A DNA stretch of 64,000 nt from an uncultured Lachnospiraceae bacterium (GTDB taxonomy: Bacteria > Bacillota > Clostridia > Lachnospirales > Lachnospiraceae). Of the stretch, positions 16,902 to 25,661 are shown piece after piece (the stretch's first letter is position 1; each line of letters opens with the position of its first letter). The DNA lies in contig CAJUOO010000005.1 in NCBI GenBank assembly GCA_910588535.1, positions 1-64,000 of the forward strand, given 5' to 3'. The notes below the pieces were generated by a model. The model searched no databases. It was given only the letters and a program-made list of their open reading frames with translations, and was not told the DNA's origin. A program made the translations under genes and the position numbers.

Positions 16902-19214
16902 CTATATCATATTTTCCGAAAATGTAAACCGTAAATACAATATGTAAAACATTCTCCATCTTTGTATGTTTTCTCCATCATGACAGAGAACGATCTTCTC
17001 TGTTTCTCTCACACAATCCCTTGCAAGCACCTCCGCCTCCAAAAGAAGTGGCACCCTCCCATAGAAGCTTTCCATATATAGACCAAGAAATTCAGAAAAG
17101 CCTGTCTCCACAAGCGCCGGACAATCCACAAGCACCCTCTGTCCATAGGCAAGAAGCGTCTCCTCCTTCTGTCTGCCTATCCCCGCTGCCCTAAGAAGCG
17201 CCATCTCATAACACATAAGCATGGTAAGCTTCCCCTCCACACTGCTTCTTTGATATCGTCTTTTCCTGCGCCACAGTCGAACAGAAAAACAGATCAAAAA
17301 AACAGATAACAGTAAAATAAGGCAAAGAACAATCAGCCATCTTACAACAGAAAAAACTTCTGTGCTGGATGTCTGAGAAGGCAGAAGAATCTCTTCTTCC
17401 TCCCATTCTTCCCCCATCTCCTCCCTCTGTGTCACACTCTCTATCTGTGTCTGACTGGGCTTCTGCCACACACTGCTCTCCAGCTTCCAAGGCGTATTAT
17501 GATACCCCTCATACCCCGACGTCGGCTCAAAAGACAGCCAGCCTATTCCGCTCAGATAAGCCTCCGGCCACGCATGGGCACAGCTACTCTCCACCAGATA
17601 TTCGCGTTTTCCCTCCGTGTAGATTGGGATGCAAAATCCATTGACATAGCGCGCGGGAATCCCTGCTGCCCGGCTTAACAGCACAAAGGCTGAGGCAAAA
17701 TACGTACAATATCCCTCTCCTGTGTGAAACAAAAACTCATAAACTGCATCCCCCTCTGGCTCGCCCGGTGTGCTTGTATAAGAAAAGCCCTGCAGATATC
17801 TCTCGATCGCATAAAGCTTCTCAAGCTCCGTCTCTTCACCTTCTGTCAACCTGACTGCAAGTGTCTGTATCTCTTTATACAGATAGTCCGGGATCTGCAT
17901 ATAATCCCGATAGATCTGTTCTCTTCTCTTGGCAAGCGCCATCTCAAGCCCCATATCGGGCACAGCGCGCCGAAGCTGCGGATACTGCTGGCTGATCCAG
18001 ATGGCAAACTCTTTATTCTCCATCTCTTCCGTCTGATAGACAACTTCCCTGCGAGATTGCACCAAGCTCTCAAATTCATCGCTCCCATAATTGAGAGTCA
18101 GATAGCGAAATCCATAGCTGTCCCCCTCCTTTCTTGCACGAGAGGACACGAATTTACTTCCTTGGCTTTTATACTCCTCAAGCTGGCGAAATCCACAGAA
18201 CTTTGCAGGAAAAAACAGATCCTTGGTGTACAATCCCTGATAGATGACGGATGCTGAGGTATTGGAAAGATACGCCGACACCTCTCTCTCAGATTCTGCG
18301 GTTTCCTGCCAGACAGCATAGAGAAGCTCCAGTGTGTCCAGAGTAAGCTCCTCCTCAAGAACCATACCAGACTCAAAGCTCCACCGATTCTTTTCATACT
18401 GATTCTGTATATTGCCCGCTAGATACAGATTTCCCTTTAAGCTGCCGGATACCGTGAGGAGCATCGCCGGCTTATCTGTGCCTAAAAGACTTCCTCCAAC
18501 CGCTCCCTCCTCACTGTATCCGGTAAATTGGACATAAAAATCACTGCTTTTATGGCTTATCATAAGCGACAGCTCTGTGTAGAGCACAGAAAACCCCTCT
18601 CTTACCTGCGCCCACAGATGTTTTAGCCCTGTATACGGATAAGGCTTATCACTCACTGGCAGAACGGCCAGACATATACAAAGACAAAGAGGAATCCAAA
18701 AAAACCCATTCAGCCTATTTCTAATTTCTTTTCCATAGGAGGAGATCCCCACATATTCTATAATAGAAAGAACACAAAAATACAATGCTCCTATCATTCC
18801 CACCCTGTGAATCGGCAGCTCCCACAACGCAATGACCACCACGCCCAAAAGGCAGAATGGAGACAATAAGATAAGCCTGTCCTCCAACACAGAGAGCACC
18901 AATGTGAGCACTCCCACAAAAAGAAGAACCACACATCTCCGCCAATTATCCTGCAAGATCCCTACCAGCCACTCCCTGTGCTGCGCCCCCACAAGCATAA
19001 CAAACACAACAAGTATCAAGCCGATCACCGACAAGGAAAGAAAAGCAGGAAGCCGCCACTCTCTATGCCTCCAAAGCCTCTTTATCAATTCCCAGAACAA
19101 AAGCCAGCCACCACCACTCAAGCAGATAAGCATCCATCTTCCACCACCAAAAAGAAATGGCTCCAGCAATGATAAAAGAAACACAGTCAAGGCAACCCGC
19201 TTTATTATACTCAC
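16902..19214 (-). CDS. Transglutaminase-like membrane protein (TgpA family)
   Basis: A protein of 770 aa with N-terminal membrane helices (about 5-205, five to six segments), an extracytoplasmic region, a transglutaminase core at about 440-570, a further helix at about 615-640 and a cytoplasmic tail. The catalytic triad is visible: Cys in GEGYCTYFASAF, His in CAHAWPEAYL, and an acidic residue in WLSFEPTSG, where Glu stands in the Asp position. The rest of the cassette (MoxR ATPase and DUF58) commonly accompanies such proteins and may act on cell-surface proteins or peptidoglycan; the substrate is unknown. The GTG start overlaps the DUF58 stop by 4 nt (ATGTGA). Confidence 0.88.
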   Translation of the reverse strand: MSIIKRVALTVFLLSLLEPFLFGGGRWMLICLSGGGWLLFWELIKRLWRHREWRLPAFLSLSVIGLILVVFVMLVGAQHREWLVGILQDNWRRCVVLLFVGVLTLVLSVLEDRLILLSPFCLLGVVVIALWELPIHRVGMIGALYFCVLSIIEYVGISSYGKEIRNRLNGFFWIPLCLCICLAVLPVSDKPYPYTGLKHLWAQVREGFSVLYTELSLMISHKSSDFYVQFTGYSEEGAVGGSLLGTDKPAMLLTVSGSLKGNLYLAGNIQNQYEKNRWSFESGMVLEEELTLDTLELLYAVWQETAESEREVSAYLSNTSASVIYQGLYTKDLFFPAKFCGFRQLEEYKSQGSKFVSSRARKEGDSYGFRYLTLNYGSDEFESLVQSRREVVYQTEEMENKEFAIWISQQYPQLRRAVPDMGLEMALAKRREQIYRDYMQIPDYLYKEIQTLAVRLTEGEETELEKLYAIERYLQGFSYTSTPGEPEGDAVYEFLFHTGEGYCTYFASAFVLLSRAAGIPARYVNGFCIPIYTEGKREYLVESSCAHAWPEAYLSGIGWLSFEPTSGYEGYHNTPWKLESSVWQKPSQTQIESVTQREEMGEEWEEEEILLPSQTSSTEVFSVVRWLIVLCLILLLSVFLICFSVRLWRRKRRYQRSSVEGKLTMLMCYEMALLRAAGIGRQKEETLLAYGQRVLVDCPALVETGFSEFLGLYMESFYGRVPLLLEAEVLARDCVRETEKIVLCHDGENIQRWRMFYILYLRFTFSENMI

Positions 19215-20413
19215 ATCTTTCTCCCTTCCAAAACAGGAACAGGCTCCTTCTCAAAAGGAATAACAACAAGGGAAAACTCGCTGGAAAACAGCTCCTCAAA
19301 CCCATCCTCCTCCATCTGTGCCCTGCGAAAATACATAAGTGTAGAAAAAATACCATATCCCTTCAACAACTTAAGCTGCTCATAAAGTCCCATGGTCAGC
19401 GCCATTGTAAATAGGAGCAGATTCGACGATAATGGCATCCAAGAAGCCGCCGATCTCAGCACCTCCTCCAAAGGCATATCTGCATCAAATCTCACATCAC
19501 AGCAAATCTTATGCAATGTCTCAATATCCTCACGGCTGCTAAGTTCCATACCTGATCTCGCCTCACCGCTCACAGATGCATAAAAAAGCTGGATTCTGGT
19601 TCTTCCCCTCCAGTAATAATCCGCGACAGAAAGAAGCGCTTCCAGAAGCTTATCCTCCAAAGTTAGCCTTTCTGTACTATCCATCTTTGGCACTGCAGGA
19701 TAGAAATCCACAGCAAAACATATACTGTCTCTCTCCTCCTCCTTGTACTTTCGGGACAAAAGTCTTCCGCTCGCTGCAAGCGCCTTCCAGTGGATCAGGC
19801 GCATGGAATCTCCATCCTCATAGTTGCGAAGCTCTGCGTCCAGCTCCTGATGACTCCCGCCATACTGTGTTCTGTTGCTCTTCTCCTCCCTGTGCATAGG
19901 ATCAAACACAAAGTCTGCAAGCACCACAATACGCGGATTCACCTTCATCTCTATCCTCGTCTGCACTGCATAGACAATCGAAAACAAAGAAAAATAATCC
20001 ATCACCCTCGCGTGGGAAATCCCAACCTGATATTCCCCTCTCCGGTGGCATATCAATGTGGTAGAACTGCTTATCTCCTCCCCCGGAGAGAGAAAATATT
20101 CCTTCTCCATATCCACCTGCTCCACTGTAGAATAATCCTTTAAAAATTCAACACTAACACTAAAATATGGAATCTTGTCCTCATTCGCCAGCCGAAACGT
20201 GTAGGGAATCCGCTCTTCCTTCACCACAGTCCTGTGTTCTAACTTCTGATAGATGCAAAACCTGCTAAAAACATACAACGAATAAATAAGAGAGAAACAG
20301 GGCAGAAGCAATGAAGTATAAAATAGAAAATACGCCCCCGTCCCTCCTCGCACCCCTATTAAAACACTGGAGCCCACTATGCACAAAATCACAATCAGAC
20401 GATTTTTCCACAT
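19211..20413 (-). CDS. DUF58 domain protein
   Basis: A 400-aa protein with two N-terminal helices (about 7-24 and 27-48) and a cytoplasmic DUF58/von Willebrand A-like part. The family hallmark RLIHWKALAASGRLLSRKY is around 203-221. DUF58 proteins are always found beside MoxR ATPases and are thought to be their clients or adaptors; their biochemical role is not settled. The gene overlaps moxR by 19 nt and the transglutaminase gene by 4 nt, so the three are translated as a coupled unit. Confidence 0.88.
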   Translation of the reverse strand: MWKNRLIVILCIVGSSVLIGVRGGTGAYFLFYTSLLLPCFSLIYSLYVFSRFCIYQKLEHRTVVKEERIPYTFRLANEDKIPYFSVSVEFLKDYSTVEQVDMEKEYFLSPGEEISSSTTLICHRRGEYQVGISHARVMDYFSLFSIVYAVQTRIEMKVNPRIVVLADFVFDPMHREEKSNRTQYGGSHQELDAELRNYEDGDSMRLIHWKALAASGRLLSRKYKEEERDSICFAVDFYPAVPKMDSTERLTLEDKLLEALLSVADYYWRGRTRIQLFYASVSGEARSGMELSSREDIETLHKICCDVRFDADMPLEEVLRSAASWMPLSSNLLLFTMALTMGLYEQLKLLKGYGIFSTLMYFRRAQMEEDGFEELFSSEFSLVVIPFEKEPVPVLEGRKM

Positions 20414-21363
20414 AATGCCTCCCTATTAAGAACAGGAACCGGAATATGCAACAGCATCTCCCTAAGCACCCTCTCACAAGTCAGCTTCTTCATCCTAGCC
20501 TCCACCGAGAGTATCATGCGATGACAAAGCACCGGATACAGCACGGACTGCACATCATCGGGAAATACATAATTTCTCCCGGCAAGATAAGCCGCCGCCT
20601 GAGATGTGCGCAAAAGGGCAAGAGTGGCACGTGGGCTGGCTCCCAAAGAAAACTGCGGATCGGAGCGGGTTGCCTCCACTATGGAGACAATATAAGCAAT
20701 CAGCTCAGGATGTACAAACACCGCCGCACACTCTCTTTGCATCTCTACGATCAAGGCTGCGTCCGCCAAAGGCGGCAAAACCTCCGACACATCCTCATTT
20801 TTCAAATACTTCTCTGCCATCAAAAGCTCATACTCCCTCTCAGGATACCCCAGAGACAACCGCATAAGAAAACGATCAAGCTGCGCCTCTGGAAGCTGGC
20901 AAGTACCTAGAAATTCGATGGGATTTTGCGTGGCAATCACCATAAACGGCTTTGGCAGCGGATAGATCGTACCGTCCACGCTCACCTGCTCCTCCGCCAT
21001 CGCCTCCAAAAGACTCGCCTGCGTCTTAGGAGATGTGCGGTTAATCTCATCAGCAAGCACAAGCTGCTTCATAACTGGCCCCGGACGGTAAGAAAATTCC
21101 CCTGTATTCCTTTGATAAACCGAGATCCCCGTGACATCTGACGGCAGCGTGTCAGGCGTAAACTGAATCCGCCCAAAGCTTAAGCTAAGTGTTCGCGCCA
21201 AAGCATTGGCGAGTGTCGTCTTCCCCACTCCCGGCACATCCTCCAAAAGCACATGCCCTCCCGCCAACAAAGCCATCAAAAAAAGACGAATCTGTGGTTC
21301 CTTACCAAGAATAACCTGATTTAACCTCGCTAAGATCCCCTCAATATGCTTTTGATACTGCAT
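20395..21363 (-). CDS. MoxR family AAA+ ATPase
   Basis: An AAA+ chaperone-like ATPase of 322 aa. Walker A is GVPGVGKTT (about 42-50), Walker B LVLADEINR (about 104-112), followed by sensor 1 ATQNP (about 150), the arginine-finger segment and sensor 2 in the C-terminal lid (GASPRATLALLR, about 240-251). In this family it works with the DUF58 and transglutaminase proteins encoded downstream, probably in maturation of a membrane or cell-wall complex. The 126-nt gap to hisZ has no clear terminator; TTGACT-like sequence in it may be a weak promoter. The Shine-Dalgarno AAAGGA precedes ATG. Confidence 0.93.
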   Translation of the reverse strand: MQYQKHIEGILARLNQVILGKEPQIRLFLMALLAGGHVLLEDVPGVGKTTLANALARTLSLSFGRIQFTPDTLPSDVTGISVYQRNTGEFSYRPGPVMKQLVLADEINRTSPKTQASLLEAMAEEQVSVDGTIYPLPKPFMVIATQNPIEFLGTCQLPEAQLDRFLMRLSLGYPEREYELLMAEKYLKNEDVSEVLPPLADAALIVEMQRECAAVFVHPELIAYIVSIVEATRSDPQFSLGASPRATLALLRTSQAAAYLAGRNYVFPDDVQSVLYPVLCHRMILSVEARMKKLTCERVLREMLLHIPVPVLNREALCGKIV

Positions 21364-21489
21364 AACAGTCCTTTCTCTACATACATTTAATCAAAACACC
21401 TGATACACTTTCGTGTGCTATCGAGTCAATTACACAGCATACTTTCCAACATGCGTGGCATATAAAATCAACCTCACAAAAAGCCACCC

Positions 21490-22704
21490 TCACACCAGTG
21501 TATATACAGCCGTCCCTCCTGTAGTGATATATTGCACCTCCGCCCTATGATTCTGCGCTGCATACTCCAAATAGCAGGATACCTCCTTCTCTTCCCTCCG
21601 GTGCATCAACTCCACAATTTTGCCCTGCCTTCGAAGTGCATCTGCTATACTGGCGCCCGCTGCCTGACAATCTGGCTCACACAGAACGACAATCCCTGTC
21701 TTCTCCACTTCAGGAAGAAGCTTCTGCCTTGACAGAGCGATCAGAAGCTGATCCACATTGATGGCAAAGCCAATGGATGCCGCCTGCTTTCCAAATTGCT
21801 TTAGCAAGCTGTCATAGCGCCCCCCTGTGACAATCAACTCGCCTGTTCCATATGTGTATGCCTTCACAATCACACCAGTATAGTACTTATATCTTCCTAA
21901 CATTCCAAGTTCAAAAGAGACATAATCCGCAAGCTGATAAGCCTTCAAAATCTCACAGATCTGCTCTAAGCGCTCAATCGCCTGCAGAGACCTTCGATTG
22001 CTTGCAAGCTTTTTTGCCTCCTCAAGCTTTTCTGTCGATCCGAACAACTCAGAGAGACTTAAAATCTTCCGCTTCATCTCCTCGCCAATACCCGCCTCAG
22101 AAAGAAGCTCCTCCACGCCGATAAAATTCTTCCTCTCCATCAGATCACGAAGTCCTGCCTCCATCTCCTCGCCAATACCTGCCTCCTCCATCAATCCCCT
22201 GAAAAATTCCACCTCGCCAATCTCAACCTGAAATTCTGTAAGCCCTGCTGCCAACATACAGCGAATAATCATCGCTATCATCTCTGCGTCCGCGCCCGGC
22301 GAATGATCTCCAATCAGCTCACAGCCAAGCTGTGTTGTCTCCTTCAGTCTTCCTTGGTAGCTGGAATTATTGATAAAGGTATTCCCCACATAACAGAAGC
22401 GAAGAGGCATATCCTCCTCCATATAGTACTTCGCTGCACAGCGCGCGATCGACGGCGTGATGTCCGGGCGCAGCACCAGTGTATTTCCCTCCCTGTCAAT
22501 AAACTTAAACATCTCCTTTGAGATCACGCTTCCCCGCTCTTTATTAAAAATATCAAAAAATTCAAAGGTCGGCGTCTGGATATCCCGATATCCAAAGGAA
22601 TGGCATAGATGATGCAGCCTGTCCTGTATACAGAGCTTTCTCTCACATTCCTGATAATAGATGTCGCGCACTCCCTCAGGAGTATGTAATAATTGATTTT
22701 TCAT
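21490..22704 (-). CDS. hisZ: ATP phosphoribosyltransferase regulatory subunit HisZ
   Basis: A histidyl-tRNA synthetase paralogue without aminoacylation function that activates short HisG and confers histidine feedback (family knowledge). Class II synthetase-like motifs are seen: TPTFEFFDIF (about 44-53), FKFIDREGNTLVLRPDITPSIAR (motif 2-like, about 66-88), and the modified histidine-binding pieces GRYKYYTGVIVKAY and TGGRYDSLLKQFG (about 265-305). At 404 aa it lacks a clear anticodon-binding domain, although a shortened C-terminal region remains. It is first in the his cluster, with a consensus sigma-A promoter at 22769-22797. An alternative, HisS, is unlikely because of the context and length. 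Confidence 0.92.
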   Translation of the reverse strand: MKNQLLHTPEGVRDIYYQECERKLCIQDRLHHLCHSFGYRDIQTPTFEFFDIFNKERGSVISKEMFKFIDREGNTLVLRPDITPSIARCAAKYYMEEDMPLRFCYVGNTFINNSSYQGRLKETTQLGCELIGDHSPGADAEMIAMIIRCMLAAGLTEFQVEIGEVEFFRGLMEEAGIGEEMEAGLRDLMERKNFIGVEELLSEAGIGEEMKRKILSLSELFGSTEKLEEAKKLASNRRSLQAIERLEQICEILKAYQLADYVSFELGMLGRYKYYTGVIVKAYTYGTGELIVTGGRYDSLLKQFGKQAASIGFAINVDQLLIALSRQKLLPEVEKTGIVVLCEPDCQAAGASIADALRRQGKIVELMHRREEKEVSCYLEYAAQNHRAEVQYITTGGTAVYTLV

Positions 22705-22768
22705 ATTTATTATGCCTCGTTTACTTTATTATAGTACAGTGCTAATTCATCACTTTACTAATATATGG

Positions 22769-22797
22769 ATTATAGCCTGAAATCTTTCTTCTGTCAA
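22769..22797 (-). promoter_or_regulatory. Consensus sigma-A promoter for hisZ
   Basis: On the minus strand TTGACA (22797-22792) and TATAAT (22774-22769) are exact consensus boxes with a 17-bp spacer. The -35 box overlaps the recU stop codon. The leader to the hisZ ATG is about 57 nt, too short for a T-box, so histidine control by tRNA sensing is not seen here. Confidence 0.85.
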
Positions 22798-23327
22798 TCC
22801 CGACCTTCCAAATCCTTTTTTAAAGCAGGAAGATAATGTACAAAAGCCGCTCCCTCCTGATAGATCTGATAGTCTCTGTCAACCTCCTCGTAGGCAAAGC
22901 TCTTGCGTCCTCCCCCTGCTGCCCTTTGATAAAACTTATGTATCTGGGCAAATGGAATATAGTACATCTCATCGCGGTTTGTGTAGGAAACCAACAAAAA
23001 AGCTACGCCTCCCTGCCGCTCAAATTCCTCCATAAAGGCAATCTGATGTTCGTGTATATTTGCGATGGGAAAGGTATCCTTCGCACATTCCTTTGCGTCA
23101 AAACACACGGGAATCCCCTGCACCGTCCCGATATAGTCAACCGTACTTTTCTGATCAAAATAGGCAAGTGTAATATGCCTTGTCTCCTTTTCAATCTGAA
23201 TCGGCTTGATCGGCGTCGGAATCTTCTGAATCAGGGCAAGATGTTTTTCTTTATAAGCGTCGTTTGTGTGATTGATTAGCTCCTCTAACGCCGAGCCTCT
23301 TAAGCCTCTGGAATTCCATGTCGCCAA
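22794..23327 (-). CDS. recU: Holliday junction resolvase RecU
   Basis: A 177-aa RecU-type nuclease that resolves four-way junctions during recombination repair in Firmicutes. Landmarks: WNSRGLRGSALEELIN at the start (residues 4-19), acidic residues in KSTVDYIG (Asp at about 60), then FDAKE at about 74-78, where Asp replaces the usual Glu of the E-x-K pair, and SYTNRDEMYYIPF. It is shorter at the N-terminus than Bacillus RecU, lacking the extension before the core. It overlaps the pseudouridine synthase gene by 28 nt. Note that RuvAB is encoded at 52.5-54.1 kb in the same window, while RuvC is not expected in this lineage. Confidence 0.88.
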   Translation of the reverse strand: MATWNSRGLRGSALEELINHTNDAYKEKHLALIQKIPTPIKPIQIEKETRHITLAYFDQKSTVDYIGTVQGIPVCFDAKECAKDTFPIANIHEHQIAFMEEFERQGGVAFLLVSYTNRDEMYYIPFAQIHKFYQRAAGGGRKSFAYEEVDRDYQIYQEGAAFVHYLPALKKDLEGRD

Positions 23328-24292
23328 ATCAATCCCTCCCCTCTCATCAATCGGAGAAAGGACTCCGGCAAAGGCGCAACAAAACCTTTTCCCGACAGAT
23401 AGGAAAAGGTTCCATCAAGTTCTGGAAAGCACAGCTCATATGAATGAAGAAGCTGGGAGCTTATCTGATACATATTGTGATAATAATGATTGATTCTTCG
23501 GTCTCCGTACTTTGGATCGCCGATAATCGGATGCCCCGCGGAGGATAGATGTGCCCTTATCTGATGAGTGCGTCCAGTTATAAGCTTTACCTTAAGCAAG
23601 GTAAGTGTCCCATTTGATGTGAGCGGCTGATAAGAAGTACAGATAGGTAGATCCTCCGGTGAGACAGGCTTTGTGCGGACAGTCACCATATTTGTCCTCT
23701 TATCCTTTGACAGATATCCCTCCAAGGTAGCTGCCTGCATCTCTCCCTTCACAAGGCACAGATAATATTTCTCCAAGGCCCTCTCCTTAAATAGCTGTGA
23801 CAGCATCTGCAGAGCGGAAAGTGTTTTCCCTGCTGCCAAAAGCCCTGTCGTATTTCTGTCCAGACGATTGCAGACTGACGGGCGAAAGCTCTCTAGCTGC
23901 TTTTGGGTGAGCTCCCCTTTTTTTACAAGGTAGGAGATAAGAATCTCCACCATCGAAATATCCGCATCCTTCGCCTTCTGAGAAAGAATCCCCTCCGGCT
24001 TATTGATAAAAAGGAAATTATCATCCTCAAAGATAATATCTGGTTCCATCTCCACAAGAGCCACCTGCACACTCTCACGAAACTTTTCTATCGTCTCATC
24101 TGCCAAGTACAGCCGAATCTCATCCCCGCACATAAGCAGCTCAGAGCCCTCCGCGCGCGCGCCGTTTAATGTAATATTTTTCTTTCTGAGCATCTTATAT
24201 AAAAAACTCTTTGGCGCCTTATTCATATATTTGGACAGCAGCTTATCAAGCCGCTGTCCCTTCTCATTTTCTTTTACTATAATGATCTGCAT
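23300..24292 (-). CDS. RluA/RluD family pseudouridine synthase
   Basis: An RNA pseudouridine synthase of 330 aa. An N-terminal S4-like RNA-binding domain (about 12-75, KGQRLDKLLSKYM) precedes the catalytic domain (about 95-310). The catalytic Asp is in the motif VCNRLDRNTTGLL at about 142-154, and LITGRTHQIRAHLSSAGHPI (about 235-254, shown as GRTHQIRAHL) is the second conserved motif. Position 1 of the signature has Asn instead of His (NRLD instead of HRLD), a common variant. The target (23S rRNA or tRNA) cannot be told from sequence. The C-terminal end overlaps recU. Confidence 0.92.
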   Translation of the reverse strand: MQIIIVKENEKGQRLDKLLSKYMNKAPKSFLYKMLRKKNITLNGARAEGSELLMCGDEIRLYLADETIEKFRESVQVALVEMEPDIIFEDDNFLFINKPEGILSQKAKDADISMVEILISYLVKKGELTQKQLESFRPSVCNRLDRNTTGLLAAGKTLSALQMLSQLFKERALEKYYLCLVKGEMQAATLEGYLSKDKRTNMVTVRTKPVSPEDLPICTSYQPLTSNGTLTLLKVKLITGRTHQIRAHLSSAGHPIIGDPKYGDRRINHYYHNMYQISSQLLHSYELCFPELDGTFSYLSGKGFVAPLPESFLRLMRGEGLIWRHGIPEA

Positions 24293-24302
24293 GAATTATC
24301 CT

Positions 24303-24872
24303 CTACAATACCAAAGTGAGCATCAGTGCCGCCGTCCTCTCATCCCTCACACTCTGCTTCTCGTCCACCTCGAAAGCGGCAAGTTCTTTTACACGCTTTA
24401 GAAATTTCCCTCTATCAGTAAAAATCTTCACATTTGCCTTAATGCCATTTTTTTTCAACATCGCAGCAATATAGTCCTGCGCAAAAGCTGTATCATACTT
24501 GGGCGCTGTCGCAAGTCCGCAGACTGTTCCGCCCCGTATCGCCACAAAATCTGTTGGAAGTATCTTTTTCTCCGTGGAGAGAAGCATGTCCACATAAAGA
24601 ATCGCCTCCCCCGCAAGCTCTGCCACCGTATCATACTCTTCCCTTGTCTGAGAATGATACGGCAGCATCATACACAGGGTTGCGGCGAATTTGGCAGCGG
24701 GCAGCACGCCGAGAATTGCCATAACTGTCAGAATATTCTCCCGGCTTCCAGTGGAAATATATCCCGTCAAGAACACCGCAAGTACAAGCAAAAAGCAGAC
24801 TGCACAGACAATCGCCCTCTGCATTTTTTTGTTTTTAATATATTCAAATTGTCCTTTGTCAATCCGTTTCAT
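24303..24872 (-). CDS. Hypothetical two-helix membrane protein
   Basis: A 189-aa protein that I cannot place in a named family. Two hydrophobic helices lie at about 18-38 and 47-70, followed by a soluble domain (about 75-185) with alternating strands and helices (AILYVDMLLSTEKKILPTDF, FVAIRGGTVCGLA). The N-terminus is charged (KRIDKGQFEYIKNKK), suggesting a cytoplasmic tail before two helices and a cytoplasmic C-terminal domain. It lies between the pseudouridine synthase and SDR genes with 10-11 nt gaps, so it is part of the same transcript. Codon use is like that of its neighbours. Confidence 0.75.
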   Translation of the reverse strand: MKRIDKGQFEYIKNKKMQRAIVCAVCFLLVLAVFLTGYISTGSRENILTVMAILGVLPAAKFAATLCMMLPYHSQTREEYDTVAELAGEAILYVDMLLSTEKKILPTDFVAIRGGTVCGLATAPKYDTAFAQDYIAAMLKKNGIKANVKIFTDRGKFLKRVKELAAFEVDEKQSVRDERTAALMLTLVL

Positions 24873-24883
24873 ATCATTATTCC

Positions 24884-25642
24884 TTATATGAAATCAAGCA
24901 TACTCTTATGTGGCAAAATCTTGGTCAATACATGCAGTGCCTTCATGGTACTACCATACACGGACATGTCCTTTCCTGCCAAAGAGTCATAAAATGCTTT
25001 TCTCACCACTTTTTCTGGATCTGCCATCACAATCTTTTTATAGACAGGTATCGATCCCGTCTGCTCTGCCAGATCAAAAAATTCTGTCTTCACAGGTCCC
25101 GGACACACGGCAGTCACGCGGATGCCTGTATCTGCCAACTCTTTATTCAGAGCTCTCGAAAAGCTTAATACATAAGACTTTGTAGCGGCGTACACAGCAA
25201 ATCTCGGCTGAGGAAGAAATGCCGCCACAGATGCCATCTGAATGATCCGAGATTTTTTTGCCATATAAGGAAGTACCATAAGAGTGAGCTCCGTCAAAGC
25301 AAGACAATTGACCTTAACCATTGACAGTTGTCCCTCAGCGGGAAGCTCTGCCACTTTCCCTATCTTCCCAAACCCTGCACAGTTAATTAATAGCTTTACC
25401 GCCGGCTTCTTCTCCTTTAATAGATAGGCCAGAACACCAACTGCTTCCTTACTTGTTATATCCATCTCTATCGGGACAAGCTTCGTCCCGACCTCCTTCG
25501 CCAGAGCCTTTAAGCGATCCTCTCTTCTGGCAATCACCCAGATCTCATCTAAGCTCATTAGCTCCTTGTCAAGAAGCTTCACAAACTCCCTTCCTATCCC
25601 GGAGGAAGCACCTGTCACAATAGCAATTTTTAAATCACTCAC
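24884..25642 (-). CDS. Short-chain dehydrogenase/reductase
   Basis: A classical SDR of 252 aa with Rossmann fold. The cofactor motif TGASSGIG is at about 10-17, followed by a basic RREDR segment after the second strand that favours NADP(H). NCAGFG (the NNAG-like motif), the catalytic Ser in ASVAAF, and YAATK at about 150-154 (Tyr and Lys) complete the active site. PGPVKTEFF follows. The start is placed at the GTG at 25642, preceded by AGGAGATGGAACA, rather than the upstream frame, which overlaps the radical SAM gene. Substrate unknown; similar to the DltE/YqjQ-type SDR subgroup. Confidence 0.9.
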   Translation of the reverse strand: MSDLKIAIVTGASSGIGREFVKLLDKELMSLDEIWVIARREDRLKALAKEVGTKLVPIEMDITSKEAVGVLAYLLKEKKPAVKLLINCAGFGKIGKVAELPAEGQLSMVKVNCLALTELTLMVLPYMAKKSRIIQMASVAAFLPQPRFAVYAATKSYVLSFSRALNKELADTGIRVTAVCPGPVKTEFFDLAEQTGSIPVYKKIVMADPEKVVRKAFYDSLAGKDMSVYGSTMKALHVLTKILPHKSMLDFI

Positions 25643-25661
25643 TGTTCCATCTCCTATTTTT

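Noticed and set aside
17724..18257. Open frame of 177 codons opposite the transglutaminase gene
   Set aside because: Shadow of the minus-strand gene, which has intact catalytic motifs; no ribosome-binding site or family match.
22705..22793. T-box or histidine leader before hisZ
   Set aside because: The leader is only about 57 nt, with no specifier loop, antiterminator or AGGGTGGNACCGCG-like sequence.
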